Assembly: GCF_007676755.1 (NCBI RefSeq)
Contig: NZ_VEBK01000018.1
Coordinates: 1 to 57,714 of the forward strand
Direction of reading: 5' to 3'
DNA: 57,714 bases
From: Bacillus sp. FJAT-22090
GTDB taxonomy: Bacteria > Bacillota > Bacilli > Bacillales_A > Planococcaceae
Notes under the pieces: model-generated
Seen by the model: only the letters and a program-made list of their open reading frames with translations
Told to the model about the DNA's origin: nothing
Databases searched by the model: none
Shown here: positions 8,258 through 18,254 of the stretch, in pieces
Position numbering within the stretch: the stretch's first letter is position 1
How the letters are laid out: every line of letters starts with the position of its first letter
Position numbers and translations under genes: made by a program

Positions 8258-9694
8258 ATGAAAACAGTTCTTGCCTATGATTTAGGTGCGTCCAGTGGTC
8301 GGCTTGTTGCCCTACACTTTAGCGGAAATACATTAAATACAAAGGAAATTCATCGATTCACAAACAAGCCAATCGCTGAAAACAATCACTATTATTGGGA
8401 TTACGATCACTTAATTCGCGAACTAGATAGAGGCTTAAACAAAGTGGATTTTCTTGCAGAATCACTTGGCATCGATACATGGGGCGTCGACTTTGGTTTA
8501 CTAGGTAAAAACGGAGAACTCGTAGCAAAACCATTTTCCTATCGAGACACGCACTCCGTCCCGTACGTAAAACAAGCAACCAATCGAATTCCAGCCCAAA
8601 AACTATTCGAACAAACGGGCAATGAAATCTCGCCAATCAACACATTGTTTCAACTGATGGCAATACAGGACCAATATCCGCACTATTTAACAGAAACGAA
8701 CAACATACTCATGACACCAAACTTACTCATGCACGCATTATCCGGCAGCACCATAAACGAATTCACGATCGCATCTACATCACAGCTAGTAAATGCAAAC
8801 AAAACATGGGACAAAGACATCCAACACAGTTTTTTCAATCAAACACTACCATTTGCACCAATCGAAATGCCGCACCAAATCGTCGGCAGCTTAACGAATC
8901 ATCCAAATATCCAAATGGCACTAGTACCGGGACATGACACAGCGTGTGCGCTATCTGCTTTACCGATTCACACGCCAAACGCCATTTTCGCAAGCATCGG
9001 CACTTGGGGGCTCATCGGAAAAGAAGTAAATACACCAATTACTACAATAGAAGCCTTCCAAAAAGGCTTTACAAACGAAGGAACGAGTGAAGGGCATTAC
9101 CGATTCCAAAAAAATGCAATGGGATTTTGGATTCTACAAAAATGGAGAGAAGAGTGGAAGCAACAAGGACTCCACTTCACATATGAACAAGAAATTCATG
9201 CACTACAAGCAGCTCAACCGTTTCAAACATTTATCGACCCAGACGATGAACTCTTTTTCAATCCGACATCCATGACAGAGGCGATGAAAACCTACTGCAT
9301 CAAAACAAATCAACAAGCTCCACTTACACCTGGGGCATATATACGCTGCTTCGTAGAAAGTTTAGCACTAAAATACGCATACACAATCATTCAAATCGAA
9401 CAAATCACTAACACTAAGACGACCGCGATTCACATTGGCGGTGGTGGAACGCAAAATAAAACACTTTGTCAATTTATTGCAAATGCGACCCAAAAAATAG
9501 TTCATACTGGACCAACTGAAGCAAGCTCTATCGGCAACGGACTATCTCAGCTTCGGGCTCTAGGGGAAATCCACTCAATCGAAGAAGGACGTCAACTCGT
9601 TGCAAACTCCTTTGGGATGACTAGCTACGAACCACAAGACGAAGCTGTATGGCAAGAAGCAATCGAAACGTTTCAAAAACTATTACATACTTAA
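8258..9694 (+). CDS. FGGY carbohydrate kinase, rhamnulokinase/fuculokinase
   Basis: The 478-aa protein belongs to the RhaB branch of the FGGY family: AYDLGASSGRLVAL at the N-terminus (phosphate-binding loop), GIDTWGVDFGLL near residue 72, GHDTACA near 228, and HIGGGGTQNKTLCQFIA near 392. It phosphorylates a 6-deoxy-ketohexose at C1 with ATP. Next to fucI and fucA the substrate is most likely L-fuculose; in many Firmicutes this RhaB-like protein stands in for FucK. AGGAGG is 7 nt before ATG. No lesion is seen. Confidence 0.87.
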   Translation: MKTVLAYDLGASSGRLVALHFSGNTLNTKEIHRFTNKPIAENNHYYWDYDHLIRELDRGLNKVDFLAESLGIDTWGVDFGLLGKNGELVAKPFSYRDTHSVPYVKQATNRIPAQKLFEQTGNEISPINTLFQLMAIQDQYPHYLTETNNILMTPNLLMHALSGSTINEFTIASTSQLVNANKTWDKDIQHSFFNQTLPFAPIEMPHQIVGSLTNHPNIQMALVPGHDTACALSALPIHTPNAIFASIGTWGLIGKEVNTPITTIEAFQKGFTNEGTSEGHYRFQKNAMGFWILQKWREEWKQQGLHFTYEQEIHALQAAQPFQTFIDPDDELFFNPTSMTEAMKTYCIKTNQQAPLTPGAYIRCFVESLALKYAYTIIQIEQITNTKTTAIHIGGGGTQNKTLCQFIANATQKIVHTGPTEASSIGNGLSQLRALGEIHSIEEGRQLVANSFGMTSYEPQDEAVWQEAIETFQKLLHT

Positions 9695-9709
9695 CGGAGG
9701 GATACTAAC

Positions 9710-11494
9710 ATGACAAAAGAACGTTATATCGGAACACTACCCAAAATAGGTATACGCCCAGCAATTGATGGTCGACGAAAAGGAGTTCGCGAATCGCTGG
9801 AAGAAACAACGATGAACATGGCAAAAAACGTCGCAGCATTCCTATCAGAAAATCTCCAATACTATAACGGAGAACCAGTAGAGTGCGTCATCGCAGACAC
9901 TTGTATCGGTGGCGTTGCGGAAGCAGCACATGCGGCAGAGAAATTTAAAAAAGAAGGCGTCGGCGTATCGATCACCGTGACCCCTTGCTGGTGTTACGGT
10001 AGTGAAACGATGGATATGGATCCGCATTTGCCAAAAGCGGTTTGGGGCTTCAATGGAACTGAGCGTCCTGGGGCGGTATACCTCGCAGCAGTACTAGCTG
10101 GATACAATCAAAAAGGGCTTCCTGCTTTCGGAATTTACGGGCAAGACGTTCAAGATGCAGGGGATCCGAATATTCCGCAAGACATACAAGAAAAACTTCT
10201 CCGCTTTGCAAAAGCTGGGCTTGCGGCAGCAATGCTCAAAGGAAAATCCTATCTTGCAATGGGCTCTGTCTCGATGGGTATCGCGGGAAGCATTGTAAAA
10301 GACGATTTCTTCCAAGAATATTTAGGCATGCGCAACGAGTATATCGATATGAGTGAATTCGTTCGTCGGATGGATCTTGAAATTTACGATACAGAAGAAT
10401 ATGAAAAAGCACTCGCATGGGCAAACGAAAACTTGACGCGTGGAGAAGATAGTAACAAAGAACAATTTAAACGCACAGACGAAGAAAAACAAAGCGATTG
10501 GGAACGTTCTATTAAAATGACGCTGATTGCGCGTGACTTGATGGTTGGCAATGAAAAGCTTACGAAAATGGGCTTTGAAGAAGAAGCGAATGGCCGCAAT
10601 GCACTTATCGCAGGATTTCAAGGGCAACGTCAATGGACGGACTACTTCCCGAATGGCGACTTTATGGAAACAATATTAAATTCCTCATTCGATTGGAACG
10701 GAAAGCGTGCTCCGTATTTATTGGCAACCGAAAATGACAGCTTAAACGGTGTCACAATGGCAATGGGCCACTTGCTCACTAATACCGCACAAGTTTTTGC
10801 GGACGTGCGAACATACTGGAGTCCAGATGCGGTAAAACGGGTAACAGGAAAAGAACTCACAGGAAAAGCAGAAAACGGCTTCATCCATCTCATCAACTCT
10901 GGGTCCGCAGCTCTTGATGGAACAGGTCGTCAAACGAAAGACGGCAATCCAGTCATGAAGCCGTTCTGGGAGATTACAGACGAAGAAGTCGAAGAAACAC
11001 TCAAAAACGTGCAATTCCGTCCCGCATCAACTGAATACTTTAGAGGAGGCGGATACTCGAGCGATTTCACGACGAAAGGCGATATGCCAGTAACAATCGC
11101 TCGTCTCAACTACGTAAAAGGTCTAGGTCCAGTTCTTCAAATCGCAGAAGGGCACACAATCGAGCTCGATGAGGAAATGCATGATACACTCGATCTTCGC
11201 ACAGATCCAACTTGGCCGACAACTTGGTTTGTACCAAACTTGACTGGTGAAGGGGCATTCGCAGATGTCTATTCCGTGATGAATAATTGGGGAGCAAATC
11301 ACTGTGTTGTCAGTTACGGGCATATCGGTGCAGATTTATTAACACTCGCATCCATTTTACGCATTCCGGTGAATATGCATAACGTAGAATCATCACGCAT
11401 TTTCAGACCGAGTGCCTGGAGCATGTTTGGGACGGAGCAAAGCGAAGCGGCTGACTTCCGAGCTTGTCAAAACTTTGGCCCACTGTACAAATGA
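9710..11494 (+). CDS. fucI: L-fucose isomerase
   Basis: The 594-aa length and sequence match FucI along the whole protein. The predicted Mn2+ ligands are present: Glu341 in ATENDSLNG, Asp365 in FADVRTYW and a His near 531 in [11 protein letters not shown]. FucI converts L-fucose to L-fuculose and also isomerises D-arabinose to D-ribulose. It is a cytosolic hexamer in the family. GGAGG precedes ATG, 16 bp after the kinase. This gene anchors the assignment of the whole block to fucose/D-arabinose use. Confidence 0.96.
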   Translation: MTKERYIGTLPKIGIRPAIDGRRKGVRESLEETTMNMAKNVAAFLSENLQYYNGEPVECVIADTCIGGVAEAAHAAEKFKKEGVGVSITVTPCWCYGSETMDMDPHLPKAVWGFNGTERPGAVYLAAVLAGYNQKGLPAFGIYGQDVQDAGDPNIPQDIQEKLLRFAKAGLAAAMLKGKSYLAMGSVSMGIAGSIVKDDFFQEYLGMRNEYIDMSEFVRRMDLEIYDTEEYEKALAWANENLTRGEDSNKEQFKRTDEEKQSDWERSIKMTLIARDLMVGNEKLTKMGFEEEANGRNALIAGFQGQRQWTDYFPNGDFMETILNSSFDWNGKRAPYLLATENDSLNGVTMAMGHLLTNTAQVFADVRTYWSPDAVKRVTGKELTGKAENGFIHLINSGSAALDGTGRQTKDGNPVMKPFWEITDEEVEETLKNVQFRPASTEYFRGGGYSSDFTTKGDMPVTIARLNYVKGLGPVLQIAEGHTIELDEEMHDTLDLRTDPTWPTTWFVPNLTGEGAFADVYSVMNNWGANHCVVSYGHIGADLLTLASILRIPVNMHNVESSRIFRPSAWSMFGTEQSEAADFRACQNFGPLYK

Positions 11495-11508
11495 ATGAGG
11501 TGAAAACA

Positions 11509-13104
11509 GTGAAGTACACAATTGGCATTGATTACGGGACTGAATCGGGCCGTGTAATTTTAGTGAACATCGAAAATGGCGATATCGTCGCTACTAGTGT
11601 GACGCCCTACCCCCATGGCGTCATCACTGGGCACCTTAACAACAGGGCATTGGGGAAAGAAACAGCACTTCAAGTTCCGCAAGATTATCTGGACGTACTT
11701 ACGAAATCCATCCCAGAGGTAATGAAAAATATAGATCCAGCCGACATCATCGGTATCGGCCTAGACTTTACATCCTGCACCATTTTGCCGGTAAATAAAA
11801 AGCTAAAACCATTAAGCACGATGAAAGCATACGAAACAAACACGCACGCATACGTCAAACTGTGGAAACACCATGAAGCAGAAGACGAGGCTAAGCAATT
11901 AAACAGCATCATGCAAAACGAAAAATGGCTAGCACGATACGGAGGCACTATATCGTCGGAGTGGATGCTTCCAAAAATAATGGAAATCGCAAACGACGAC
12001 CCAGCTCTATTCGATGAAATCGATCTGTTCCTTGAAGCTGGGGACTGGGTCGTGTCCACGTTAACCGGGAACCTTACTCGAAACAGCTGTTCCGCAGGGT
12101 ACAAAGGAACATGGCATAAAGAAACCGGCTATTTACCAAATGAAACACTCCAAAAGATTCATCCAACACTAGAAAATATATACGAAACAAAACTCGCTGG
12201 CTCAGTCAAATCCACTGGTACATTAGCAGGTAACTTAACAAAAGAAATGAGCGAACAATTAGGGCTAAATGAAGGAACACCAATAGCAGTAGGCATTATC
12301 GACGCACACGCAGCACTCCCTGGAGCAGGCGTAAGCGAACCGGGAACGCTCGTCATGGTCATGGGCACGTCGACTTGTCATCTATTACTAAGTGACAAAG
12401 AAGTACCCGTCCCAGGCATCAGCGGTGTCGTGGAAGACGGAATTCTACCCGGCTATTATGCATACGAAGCAGGGCAGGCAGCAGTCGGTGATCTATTTGC
12501 ACATTTCGTGAAAAACTATAATGCCGATTTTGAAACGCTTACGAAAAAAGCAAAAACATTAAAACCAGGAGAAAGTGGTCTAGTTGCACTCGATTGGCAT
12601 AACGGCTGCCGAACACCATATGTAGATTCAACTCTTTCAGGAGTACTAATCGGAGAAAAACTTTCCACCAAAGCACACGAAATTTACCGAGCTCTACTCG
12701 AAGCAACTGCTTTTGGTACTCGAGTAATCATCGAGCTCTTTGAAAACAACGACATCCCGATCAACCGTGTAGTCGCAACTGGTGGTATACCAAAGAAAAA
12801 TACATTGCTTATGCAAATTTACGCAGACATTCTGCAAAAAGAGATTACCGTCGTAGAAAATGACCAAGCACCAGCACTCGGAGCTGCCATCCTAGGAGCA
12901 GTTGCAGCAAATGCCTACACATCATTCCCAGAAGCAATCGAAAAAATGGCATGCAAAAAAGCGATCACATATAAACCAAACAACGAATATGAACAAATAT
13001 ATAACGAGCTATTCAACATCTATCAAAACGTCAGTAAATACTTTGTCCATGATTCCACCGTCATGCACGATTTACACAAGCTGAAAGGGGAGCACTTACA
13101 ATGA
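11509..13104 (+). CDS. araB: AraB-type ribulokinase
   Basis: About 531 residues of the FGGY family, AraB branch: IGIDYGTESGRVIL at the N-terminus, GIGLDFTSCTILPV near residue 84, the AraB signature GIIDAHAALPGAGV, MGTSTCHLLLS, and the C-terminal ATGGIPKKNTLLMQIYADIL. AraB phosphorylates L-ribulose; the E. coli enzyme accepts all four 2-ketopentoses. No araA or araD is in this window, while FucI makes D-ribulose from D-arabinose. A D-ribulose to D-ribulose-5-phosphate role is therefore inferred. GTG 11509 follows GAGGTG by 6 nt. An upstream ATG at 11491 overlapping the fucI stop is an alternative. Confidence 0.88.
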   Translation: MKYTIGIDYGTESGRVILVNIENGDIVATSVTPYPHGVITGHLNNRALGKETALQVPQDYLDVLTKSIPEVMKNIDPADIIGIGLDFTSCTILPVNKKLKPLSTMKAYETNTHAYVKLWKHHEAEDEAKQLNSIMQNEKWLARYGGTISSEWMLPKIMEIANDDPALFDEIDLFLEAGDWVVSTLTGNLTRNSCSAGYKGTWHKETGYLPNETLQKIHPTLENIYETKLAGSVKSTGTLAGNLTKEMSEQLGLNEGTPIAVGIIDAHAALPGAGVSEPGTLVMVMGTSTCHLLLSDKEVPVPGISGVVEDGILPGYYAYEAGQAAVGDLFAHFVKNYNADFETLTKKAKTLKPGESGLVALDWHNGCRTPYVDSTLSGVLIGEKLSTKAHEIYRALLEATAFGTRVIIELFENNDIPINRVVATGGIPKKNTLLMQIYADILQKEITVVENDQAPALGAAILGAVAANAYTSFPEAIEKMACKKAITYKPNNEYEQIYNELFNIYQNVSKYFVHDSTVMHDLHKLKGEHLQ

Positions 13105-15149
13105 TTGAAAATCTATGGGCATCATCCGATAAAACCGTCGAACCAGACTCATTAGAAGAACTCACATTCCGGTCCAATTTAATCGGCGCAGATCGACGCG
13201 TTTGTAACTGGGGAGGAGGAAACACTTCCTTCAAAACAAAAGCTCTCGACTTCAAAGGGGAAGAAGTCGACATTATGTGGGTGAAAGGGAGCGGCTCTGA
13301 TCTTGCAACGATGAAAGAAGCGAATTTCACTGCGCTTCAGCTAGAGCATATTCTTCCACTCCAAGAACGGGAAGACATGTCCGACGAAGAGATGGTCGAT
13401 TACTTAGCACACTGTATGCTCAACAAATCGCATCCTCGTGCTTCCATCGAGACACTTTTGCATGCATTTCTTCCATTCAAGCACGTCGACCATACACATC
13501 CAGATAGCATTATTAGCATCTGCTGTGCGCCAAACGGTAAAGAAATCGCAGCTGAAATCTTCGGGAATCGATTTGTATGGGTGCCATACATACGCCCAGG
13601 GTTTTTATTGTCCAAAATGATTGCAGACGGTGTAAAAAACAATCCAGAGGCAGAGCTCGTTCTCATGGAAAAACACGGTTTAGTTGTATGGGGAGAAACA
13701 GCTCGCGAAAGCTATGACAAAACGATACAAGTAATTAACGAAGCAAAAGCATATATTGATAACGAATTAATAAAGAAACCTGCTTTCGGTGGTCCATTAC
13801 AGGAAGGAATTCCAGCTGAAAAACGCGAACAACTAGTAAACGAAATCCTTCCATATATCCGTGGGCTAGTATCAAAAGAACAAGGTCAAATCATTACCTT
13901 TGATGACACAGAGGACGTATTGGAATTCGTCAACAGCGAGCGTGCAGAAGAACTTTCTCAAGTAGGAGCAGCTTGTCCTGATCATCTAGTTCATACAAAA
14001 CGTGTCCCCCTTTTCATCAATTGGGACGGCAATCTGGAAACAATAAAAACGAGTATCGAAAACTATCAACTAGCATATAAACAGTATTTTGATGAACATG
14101 CTTCATCCGAAGACAATATGTTCAACCCATCACCACGAGTCATTTTAATTCCTGGAATCGGTATGATCAACACAGGAAAAGACAAAGCATCTGCTCTTAT
14201 AAGCGGAGCGCTATACCACCGAGCAATCGCTGTTATGAAGGGTTCAAATGCATTAGGAGGATTCACATCCCTTTCTGCGGCAGAATCATTCGCCATTGAA
14301 TATTGGCCGCTAGAGCTCTATAAACTATCACTTGCTCCAAAAGAAGCCGAGTTTTCTAGAAAAGTGGCATTCATCACTGGAGGAGCAGGGGGAATCGGAA
14401 GCGAAACATGCCGCTTACTAGCATCCCAGGGAGCCCATGTCGTCCTTGCAGACTTAAACCTAGAAGGCGCAGAAAAAGTAGCGAGTGAAATAAACTCAGC
14501 TTACGGCGAAGGTAGAGCTACCGCAGTGCAAATGGACGTGACAAGTGAAGAGCAAATCATTTCTGCATTCCAACAAGTAACCCGCACATACGGAGGAGTA
14601 GACATACTCGTAAATAACGCGGGTTTAGCAACATCTAGTCCATTCGAAGAAACAACATTAAAAGAATGGAATCTCAATATGAACGTACTTGGAACAGGAT
14701 ACTTCCTCGTCTCTAGAGAAGCATTCAAACTGATGAAAACCCAAGGCACAGGTGGCAGCATGATATTCATTGGTTCCAAAAACTCCATCTATGCCGGCAA
14801 AAATGCATCTGCATACAGCGCAGTAAAAGCACTTGAAGTCCATCTGGCACGCTGCATCGCTACAGAAGGTGGAGACTTCGGCATCCGTGCAAACTCAGTA
14901 CTGCCAGACGCAGTCCTCCAAGGCTCTGCCATCTGGGGGTCCAAATGGCGCGAAGAACGAGCAACCGCTTACGGCATCGAACCAGATGAACTAGAAGAAC
15001 ACTACCGCCAACGTACCGTTCTAAAAGAAAACATCTATCCAAGGGACATAGCCGAAGCAATCGCCTTCTTCGCATCATCCAAAGCAACCAAAACAACTGG
15101 CTGCATGCTAACAGTAGACGGCGGAGTAGCCGCAGCCTTTACGAGATAA
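13101..15149 (+). CDS. rhaEW: Bifunctional aldolase / short-chain dehydrogenase (RhaEW type)
   Basis: A 682-aa fusion. Residues about 1-400 are a class II aldolase (WVKGSGSDLA; metal-type His in HVDHTHPDSI near 133; KHGLVVWGET). Residues about 416-682 are a short-chain dehydrogenase with GGAGGIGSETCRLL, the NNAG motif and the active-site Tyr-x3-Lys in SAYSAVKA. In B. subtilis RhaEW (YuxG) cleaves L-rhamnulose-1-phosphate and oxidises the L-lactaldehyde to L-lactate. Here the dehydrogenase half can handle lactaldehyde made by FucA too. ATG overlaps the araB stop by 4 nt (ATGA), so translation is coupled. It gives the operon two aldolases. Confidence 0.92.
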   Translation: MIENLWASSDKTVEPDSLEELTFRSNLIGADRRVCNWGGGNTSFKTKALDFKGEEVDIMWVKGSGSDLATMKEANFTALQLEHILPLQEREDMSDEEMVDYLAHCMLNKSHPRASIETLLHAFLPFKHVDHTHPDSIISICCAPNGKEIAAEIFGNRFVWVPYIRPGFLLSKMIADGVKNNPEAELVLMEKHGLVVWGETARESYDKTIQVINEAKAYIDNELIKKPAFGGPLQEGIPAEKREQLVNEILPYIRGLVSKEQGQIITFDDTEDVLEFVNSERAEELSQVGAACPDHLVHTKRVPLFINWDGNLETIKTSIENYQLAYKQYFDEHASSEDNMFNPSPRVILIPGIGMINTGKDKASALISGALYHRAIAVMKGSNALGGFTSLSAAESFAIEYWPLELYKLSLAPKEAEFSRKVAFITGGAGGIGSETCRLLASQGAHVVLADLNLEGAEKVASEINSAYGEGRATAVQMDVTSEEQIISAFQQVTRTYGGVDILVNNAGLATSSPFEETTLKEWNLNMNVLGTGYFLVSREAFKLMKTQGTGGSMIFIGSKNSIYAGKNASAYSAVKALEVHLARCIATEGGDFGIRANSVLPDAVLQGSAIWGSKWREERATAYGIEPDELEEHYRQRTVLKENIYPRDIAEAIAFFASSKATKTTGCMLTVDGGVAAAFTR

Positions 15150-15166
15150 GACAAAAATAGAACGCC

Positions 15167-15313
15167 GAGTTACCCAAAGCAACTCGTGAGTTCCCCAAAC
15201 AGGATGCCGAGTTACCCAAAGCAACTCGTGAGTTCCCCAAACAGGACGCCGAGTTACCCAAAGCAACACGTGAGTCCCCCAAACAGGCTCACGAGTCCAC
15301 CAAACCACAAAAA
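15167..15313. repeat. Seven-unit 21-bp repeat array (GAGTTCCCCAAA / GAGTTACCCAAA)
   Basis: Units begin at 15167, 15188, 15209, 15230, 15251, 15272 and 15293, all exactly 21 bp apart. Cores GAGTTACCC and GAGTTCCCC alternate for the first six units, so a 42-bp higher-order unit is visible. It lies between rhaEW and lutA, directly before a terminator. Apparent seven-residue repeat peptides on both strands are a by-product of the 21-bp period. Confidence 0.92.
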
Positions 15314-15343
15314 AAGTCGCTTCCAACCAGAAGCGACTTTTTT
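15310..15343 (+). terminator. Terminator between rhaEW and lutA
   Basis: A 13-bp stem AAAAAGTCGCTTC / GAAGCGACTTTTT with a 6-base loop ends in a run of six T. It should end most transcripts of the fucose genes 20 bp before lutA, so lutABC needs read-through or its own start. Confidence 0.9.
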
Positions 15344-15361
15344 CAGAAAGGATGAAAGAAC

Positions 15362-16087
15362 ATGCGCGTAACCCTATTCTCCACATGCCTAGTCGACCTA
15401 TTCCAGCCAAACGTCGGCATCGCCACCGTGGAGCTACTAGAAAAACTAGGCTGCGAAATTGACTATCCAACCGGCCAAATCTGTTGTGGCCAACCTGCCT
15501 ACAACAGCGGCTATGTACAAGAAGCAAAACCAGCGATGAAACACTTACTCGAAACGTTCCAACACGCCGAATACATCGTCACACCATCCGGCTCATGCGC
15601 ACTCATGCTAAAAGAATATGAACATATTTTCCAAGATGATCCCAAATGGCACACAATCGCTAAACAAGTAGCAGACAAAACTTACGAACTCACCCAATTC
15701 ATCGTCCATGTGCTCGGCGTCACGAAAGTAGACACATCACTATCAGGAAAAGCCGTATTCCACACATCCTGCCATATGACTCGACTACTTAAAGCAAAAG
15801 AAGAGCCAAAAACACTTCTAAACAACGTCGAGAACTTAGAAATAAAACCACTAAAAGGACAGGAACAATGCTGCGGCTTCGGGGGCACATTCTCCGTCAA
15901 AATGGGGGATATCTCTGCAGAAATGGTAAAAGAAAAAGTAACCAACATCATGAACGAAGACGTCGATTACTTAATAGGAGCAGACTGTGGCTGCCTTATG
16001 AATATAGGTGGTCGACTATCACGAGAAAACCAACCCGTCCAAGTGCTTCACATTGCCGAAGTATTAAATCGAGGAATGGAGGAATAA
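15362..16087 (+). CDS. lutA: L-lactate utilisation protein LutA ((Fe-S)-binding, CCG domains)
   Basis: The 241-aa length fits LutA (about 238). Two CCG cysteine-rich domains are visible: [11 protein letters not shown] with [10 protein letters not shown] in the first third, and [10 protein letters not shown] with [11 protein letters not shown] in the last third, which bind Fe-S and resemble glycolate oxidase GlcF and heterodisulfide reductase subunits. LutABC together oxidise L-lactate to pyruvate in Bacillus. AAAGGATG precedes ATG, just past the terminator. It is 3 bp from lutB. Confidence 0.95.
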   Translation: MRVTLFSTCLVDLFQPNVGIATVELLEKLGCEIDYPTGQICCGQPAYNSGYVQEAKPAMKHLLETFQHAEYIVTPSGSCALMLKEYEHIFQDDPKWHTIAKQVADKTYELTQFIVHVLGVTKVDTSLSGKAVFHTSCHMTRLLKAKEEPKTLLNNVENLEIKPLKGQEQCCGFGGTFSVKMGDISAEMVKEKVTNIMNEDVDYLIGADCGCLMNIGGRLSRENQPVQVLHIAEVLNRGMEE

Positions 16088-16089
16088 CA

Positions 16090-17514
16090 ATGTCCATCAA
16101 AATAAAACAAGGACCATTCAAAAAACGTCTAGAATCCGAACTCCAAAATGATTTCATGCGAAAAGCCGTCTCCGGCGCACAAGACGGTCTTGGTGCACGA
16201 AGAAACCTCGCAACCGAACAACTCGGCGAATGGGAAAAATGGAGAGAAGCTGGACAAGAAATCCGCAAACACACAATAGATAACCTCGCACACTACTTAG
16301 AGCAATTCAGCAAGCAAGTAACAAAAAGCGGTGGTCATGTCTTCTTCGCAAAAGACGATAAAGAAGCTACACAATACATTCAACAGGTCGTACAAAAAAA
16401 GAACGCCAAGAAAATCGTTAAATCCAAATCGATGGTCACCGAAGAAATCAGCCTAAACCAAGCACTTGAAGCAATAGGCTGCGAGGTAGTCGAAACAGAC
16501 CTAGGAGAATACATTCTGCAAATCGATGATCACGACCCACCGTCACATATCGTCGTACCCGCATTACATAAAAAGAAAGAACAAATCCGAGATGTCTTCG
16601 TCGAAAAACTCGGCTACACGAAATCCGCCGATCCAGACGAACTCGCCAAACACGCACGCTACACATTAAGAAAAAAGTTTCTAGAAGCGGAAGTAGGTAT
16701 CACAGGGTGTAACTTCGGAGTGGCCGAAAGTGGTACTATTTGTCTCGTTACAAATGAAGGAAATGCCCGCTTAGTCACAACCATCCCTAAAACTCAAATT
16801 ACCGTAATGGGAATGGAGCGGCTCGTACCGACATTCGAAGACTTAGACGTGATGGTCAGCCTTCTCACGAGAGCATCCGTCGGGCAGCGCCTCACAAGCT
16901 ATCTCACGTTACTCACTGGACCAAAAAAGCAAGAGGAAGTAGATGGACCAGAGGAATTACACGTCGTGATCGTAGACAATGGACGCTCGAAAATACTCGG
17001 TACAGACTTTCAAGAAATTCTACAATGCATCCGCTGTGGGGCTTGTTTAAACGTCTGCCCAGTTTACCGACATATCGGAGGTCACTCTTACGGCTCTATT
17101 TACCCGGGCCCGGTTGGAGCAGTACTTACACCACTACTCGATGGTTACGAAGAACATAAAGACTTACCATACGCATCCACGCTTTGCGGAGCTTGCACAG
17201 ACGTCTGTCCAGTGAAAATACCTTTACACAATCTATTATTAAAACATCGCCAAAAAATCGTAGAAACAGAAGGAAAAGCACCAATCAGTGAACGTCTCGT
17301 GATGAAAGCATTTGGCTTCGGTGCATCCACCAACGCCGTATATACAGGTGGCTCCAAAATGGCAGCAGTCAGTCTCAAAATGCTATTAAAAAACAAACAA
17401 ACGATCTCAAACGGCCCAGGACTCCTAAAAGAATGGACGAACAGCCGAGACTTCCCAACACCAAAACAAAGCCGTTTCCGTGACTGGATGAAAGAAAGAG
17501 AGGAAGGCAAATGA
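16090..17514 (+). CDS. lutB: L-lactate utilisation protein LutB (iron-sulfur, LUD domain)
   Basis: The 474-aa product has the N-terminal LUD domain (residues about 70-290, with [18 protein letters not shown]) and two 4Fe-4S motifs, [15 protein letters not shown] and [13 protein letters not shown], then the LutB C-terminal domain. It carries electrons in the LutABC lactate oxidase. An in-frame extension to 15868 exists, but ATG 16090 follows GGAGG by 7 nt and matches family length. The stop overlaps the lutC start by 4 nt. Confidence 0.96.
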   Translation: MSIKIKQGPFKKRLESELQNDFMRKAVSGAQDGLGARRNLATEQLGEWEKWREAGQEIRKHTIDNLAHYLEQFSKQVTKSGGHVFFAKDDKEATQYIQQVVQKKNAKKIVKSKSMVTEEISLNQALEAIGCEVVETDLGEYILQIDDHDPPSHIVVPALHKKKEQIRDVFVEKLGYTKSADPDELAKHARYTLRKKFLEAEVGITGCNFGVAESGTICLVTNEGNARLVTTIPKTQITVMGMERLVPTFEDLDVMVSLLTRASVGQRLTSYLTLLTGPKKQEEVDGPEELHVVIVDNGRSKILGTDFQEILQCIRCGACLNVCPVYRHIGGHSYGSIYPGPVGAVLTPLLDGYEEHKDLPYASTLCGACTDVCPVKIPLHNLLLKHRQKIVETEGKAPISERLVMKAFGFGASTNAVYTGGSKMAAVSLKMLLKNKQTISNGPGLLKEWTNSRDFPTPKQSRFRDWMKEREEGK

Positions 17515-18131
17515 ACAAACTAGAAAGAAAACAAATCGAACTTCCCGTCTCCAATGTATACTCTGCAATCGAAACGAATTCTCTAAAACAAGTGTTTATT
17601 GAATCGGCCAAACTAATCCGAGCAGAAATCATCGAAACAACCTCATCGGATCTAATAAACACATTAAATAGTTTAATAGAAGGAACTCCAGCAAATGAAA
17701 TACTATCATCCATAAATGGAGCAACCGATACACTAGAAACCTGGCTCAACGAAAACACAACCAAATGGAACCCAAGCTTAGGCAGTCAAAACATCCCAAA
17801 CGCCGAACAAGCAAAATATGGTATCACCTACTGCGACCAAGCACTAGCAGAATCCGGCACAGTAGTGCTCCTTAACGAAAATAACAAAGGAAGGTCCGTC
17901 AGCCTTCTCCCTGAAGTCCATATTGTACTCATCCCGGTAGAAGTAATTGTCCCACGCCTAAGAGAAAGCATGCGAGACCTACATGAACGAGTAAAACAAG
18001 GAAAACCTATCCCCTCCTGTGTAAATTATATAACCGGTCCAAGCAACTCTGCCGACATCGAAAGCTATCTAGTAGTCGGCGTACATGGACCATTACGCAC
18101 AATATATGTCATTATTGGTAATGAAAAATAA
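17511..18131 (+). CDS. lutC: L-lactate utilisation protein LutC (LUD domain)
   Basis: A 206-aa LUD-domain protein with [17 protein letters not shown] and a C-terminal GPSNSADIE motif, a typical LutC ending before VVGVHGP. It is the third subunit of the lactate oxidation complex. ATG overlaps the lutB stop (ATGA). The N-terminal third diverges from better-known LutC proteins and is Asn/Thr-rich, but no lesion is seen. A position after rhaEW fits disposal of lactate made from lactaldehyde. Confidence 0.92.
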   Translation: MNKLERKQIELPVSNVYSAIETNSLKQVFIESAKLIRAEIIETTSSDLINTLNSLIEGTPANEILSSINGATDTLETWLNENTTKWNPSLGSQNIPNAEQAKYGITYCDQALAESGTVVLLNENNKGRSVSLLPEVHIVLIPVEVIVPRLRESMRDLHERVKQGKPIPSCVNYITGPSNSADIESYLVVGVHGPLRTIYVIIGNEK

Positions 18132-18169
18132 TATTAAGTTTTGTTTACGTGGTAATCAAAGCTTAATAT
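18131..18169 (+). terminator. Stem-loop after lutC
   Basis: A 13-bp stem (ATATTAAGTTTTG / CAAAGCTTAATAT, one wobble pair) encloses a 13-base loop one base after the lutC stop. There is no clear T-run on the + strand, so it may be a weak terminator, an RNA 3'-end stabiliser or an operator palindrome. Confidence 0.5.
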
Positions 18170-18187
18170 GGCAAAAAGGTTTAACAA

Positions 18188-18216
18188 AATCAACGATGAG
18201 TCAATTTATCTATAAT
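18188..18216 (+). promoter_or_regulatory. Possible promoter for the ROK kinase gene
   Basis: A consensus TATAAT lies at 18211-18216, 38 bp before the start codon, but the matching -35 region is poor (AATCAA at 17-bp spacing). The kinase may thus be transcribed apart from lutABC. Confidence 0.4.
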
Positions 18217-18254
18217 ATACAACTTTTCTACTCAATTAAAAGGGAGGTATTCAA

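Noticed and set aside
9710-11494. L-arabinose isomerase or rhamnose isomerase instead of FucI
   Set aside because: Length and metal-site segments ([17 protein letters not shown]) match FucI, not AraA (about 500 aa) or RhaA (about 420 aa).
11685-12104. 139-codon minus-strand ORF in araB
   Set aside because: It lies wholly within a well-supported kinase gene and has no family features.
15108-15527. Minus-strand protein with seven-residue repeats
   Set aside because: It is a by-product of the 21-bp array, lacks a ribosome site and overlaps two real genes on the other strand.
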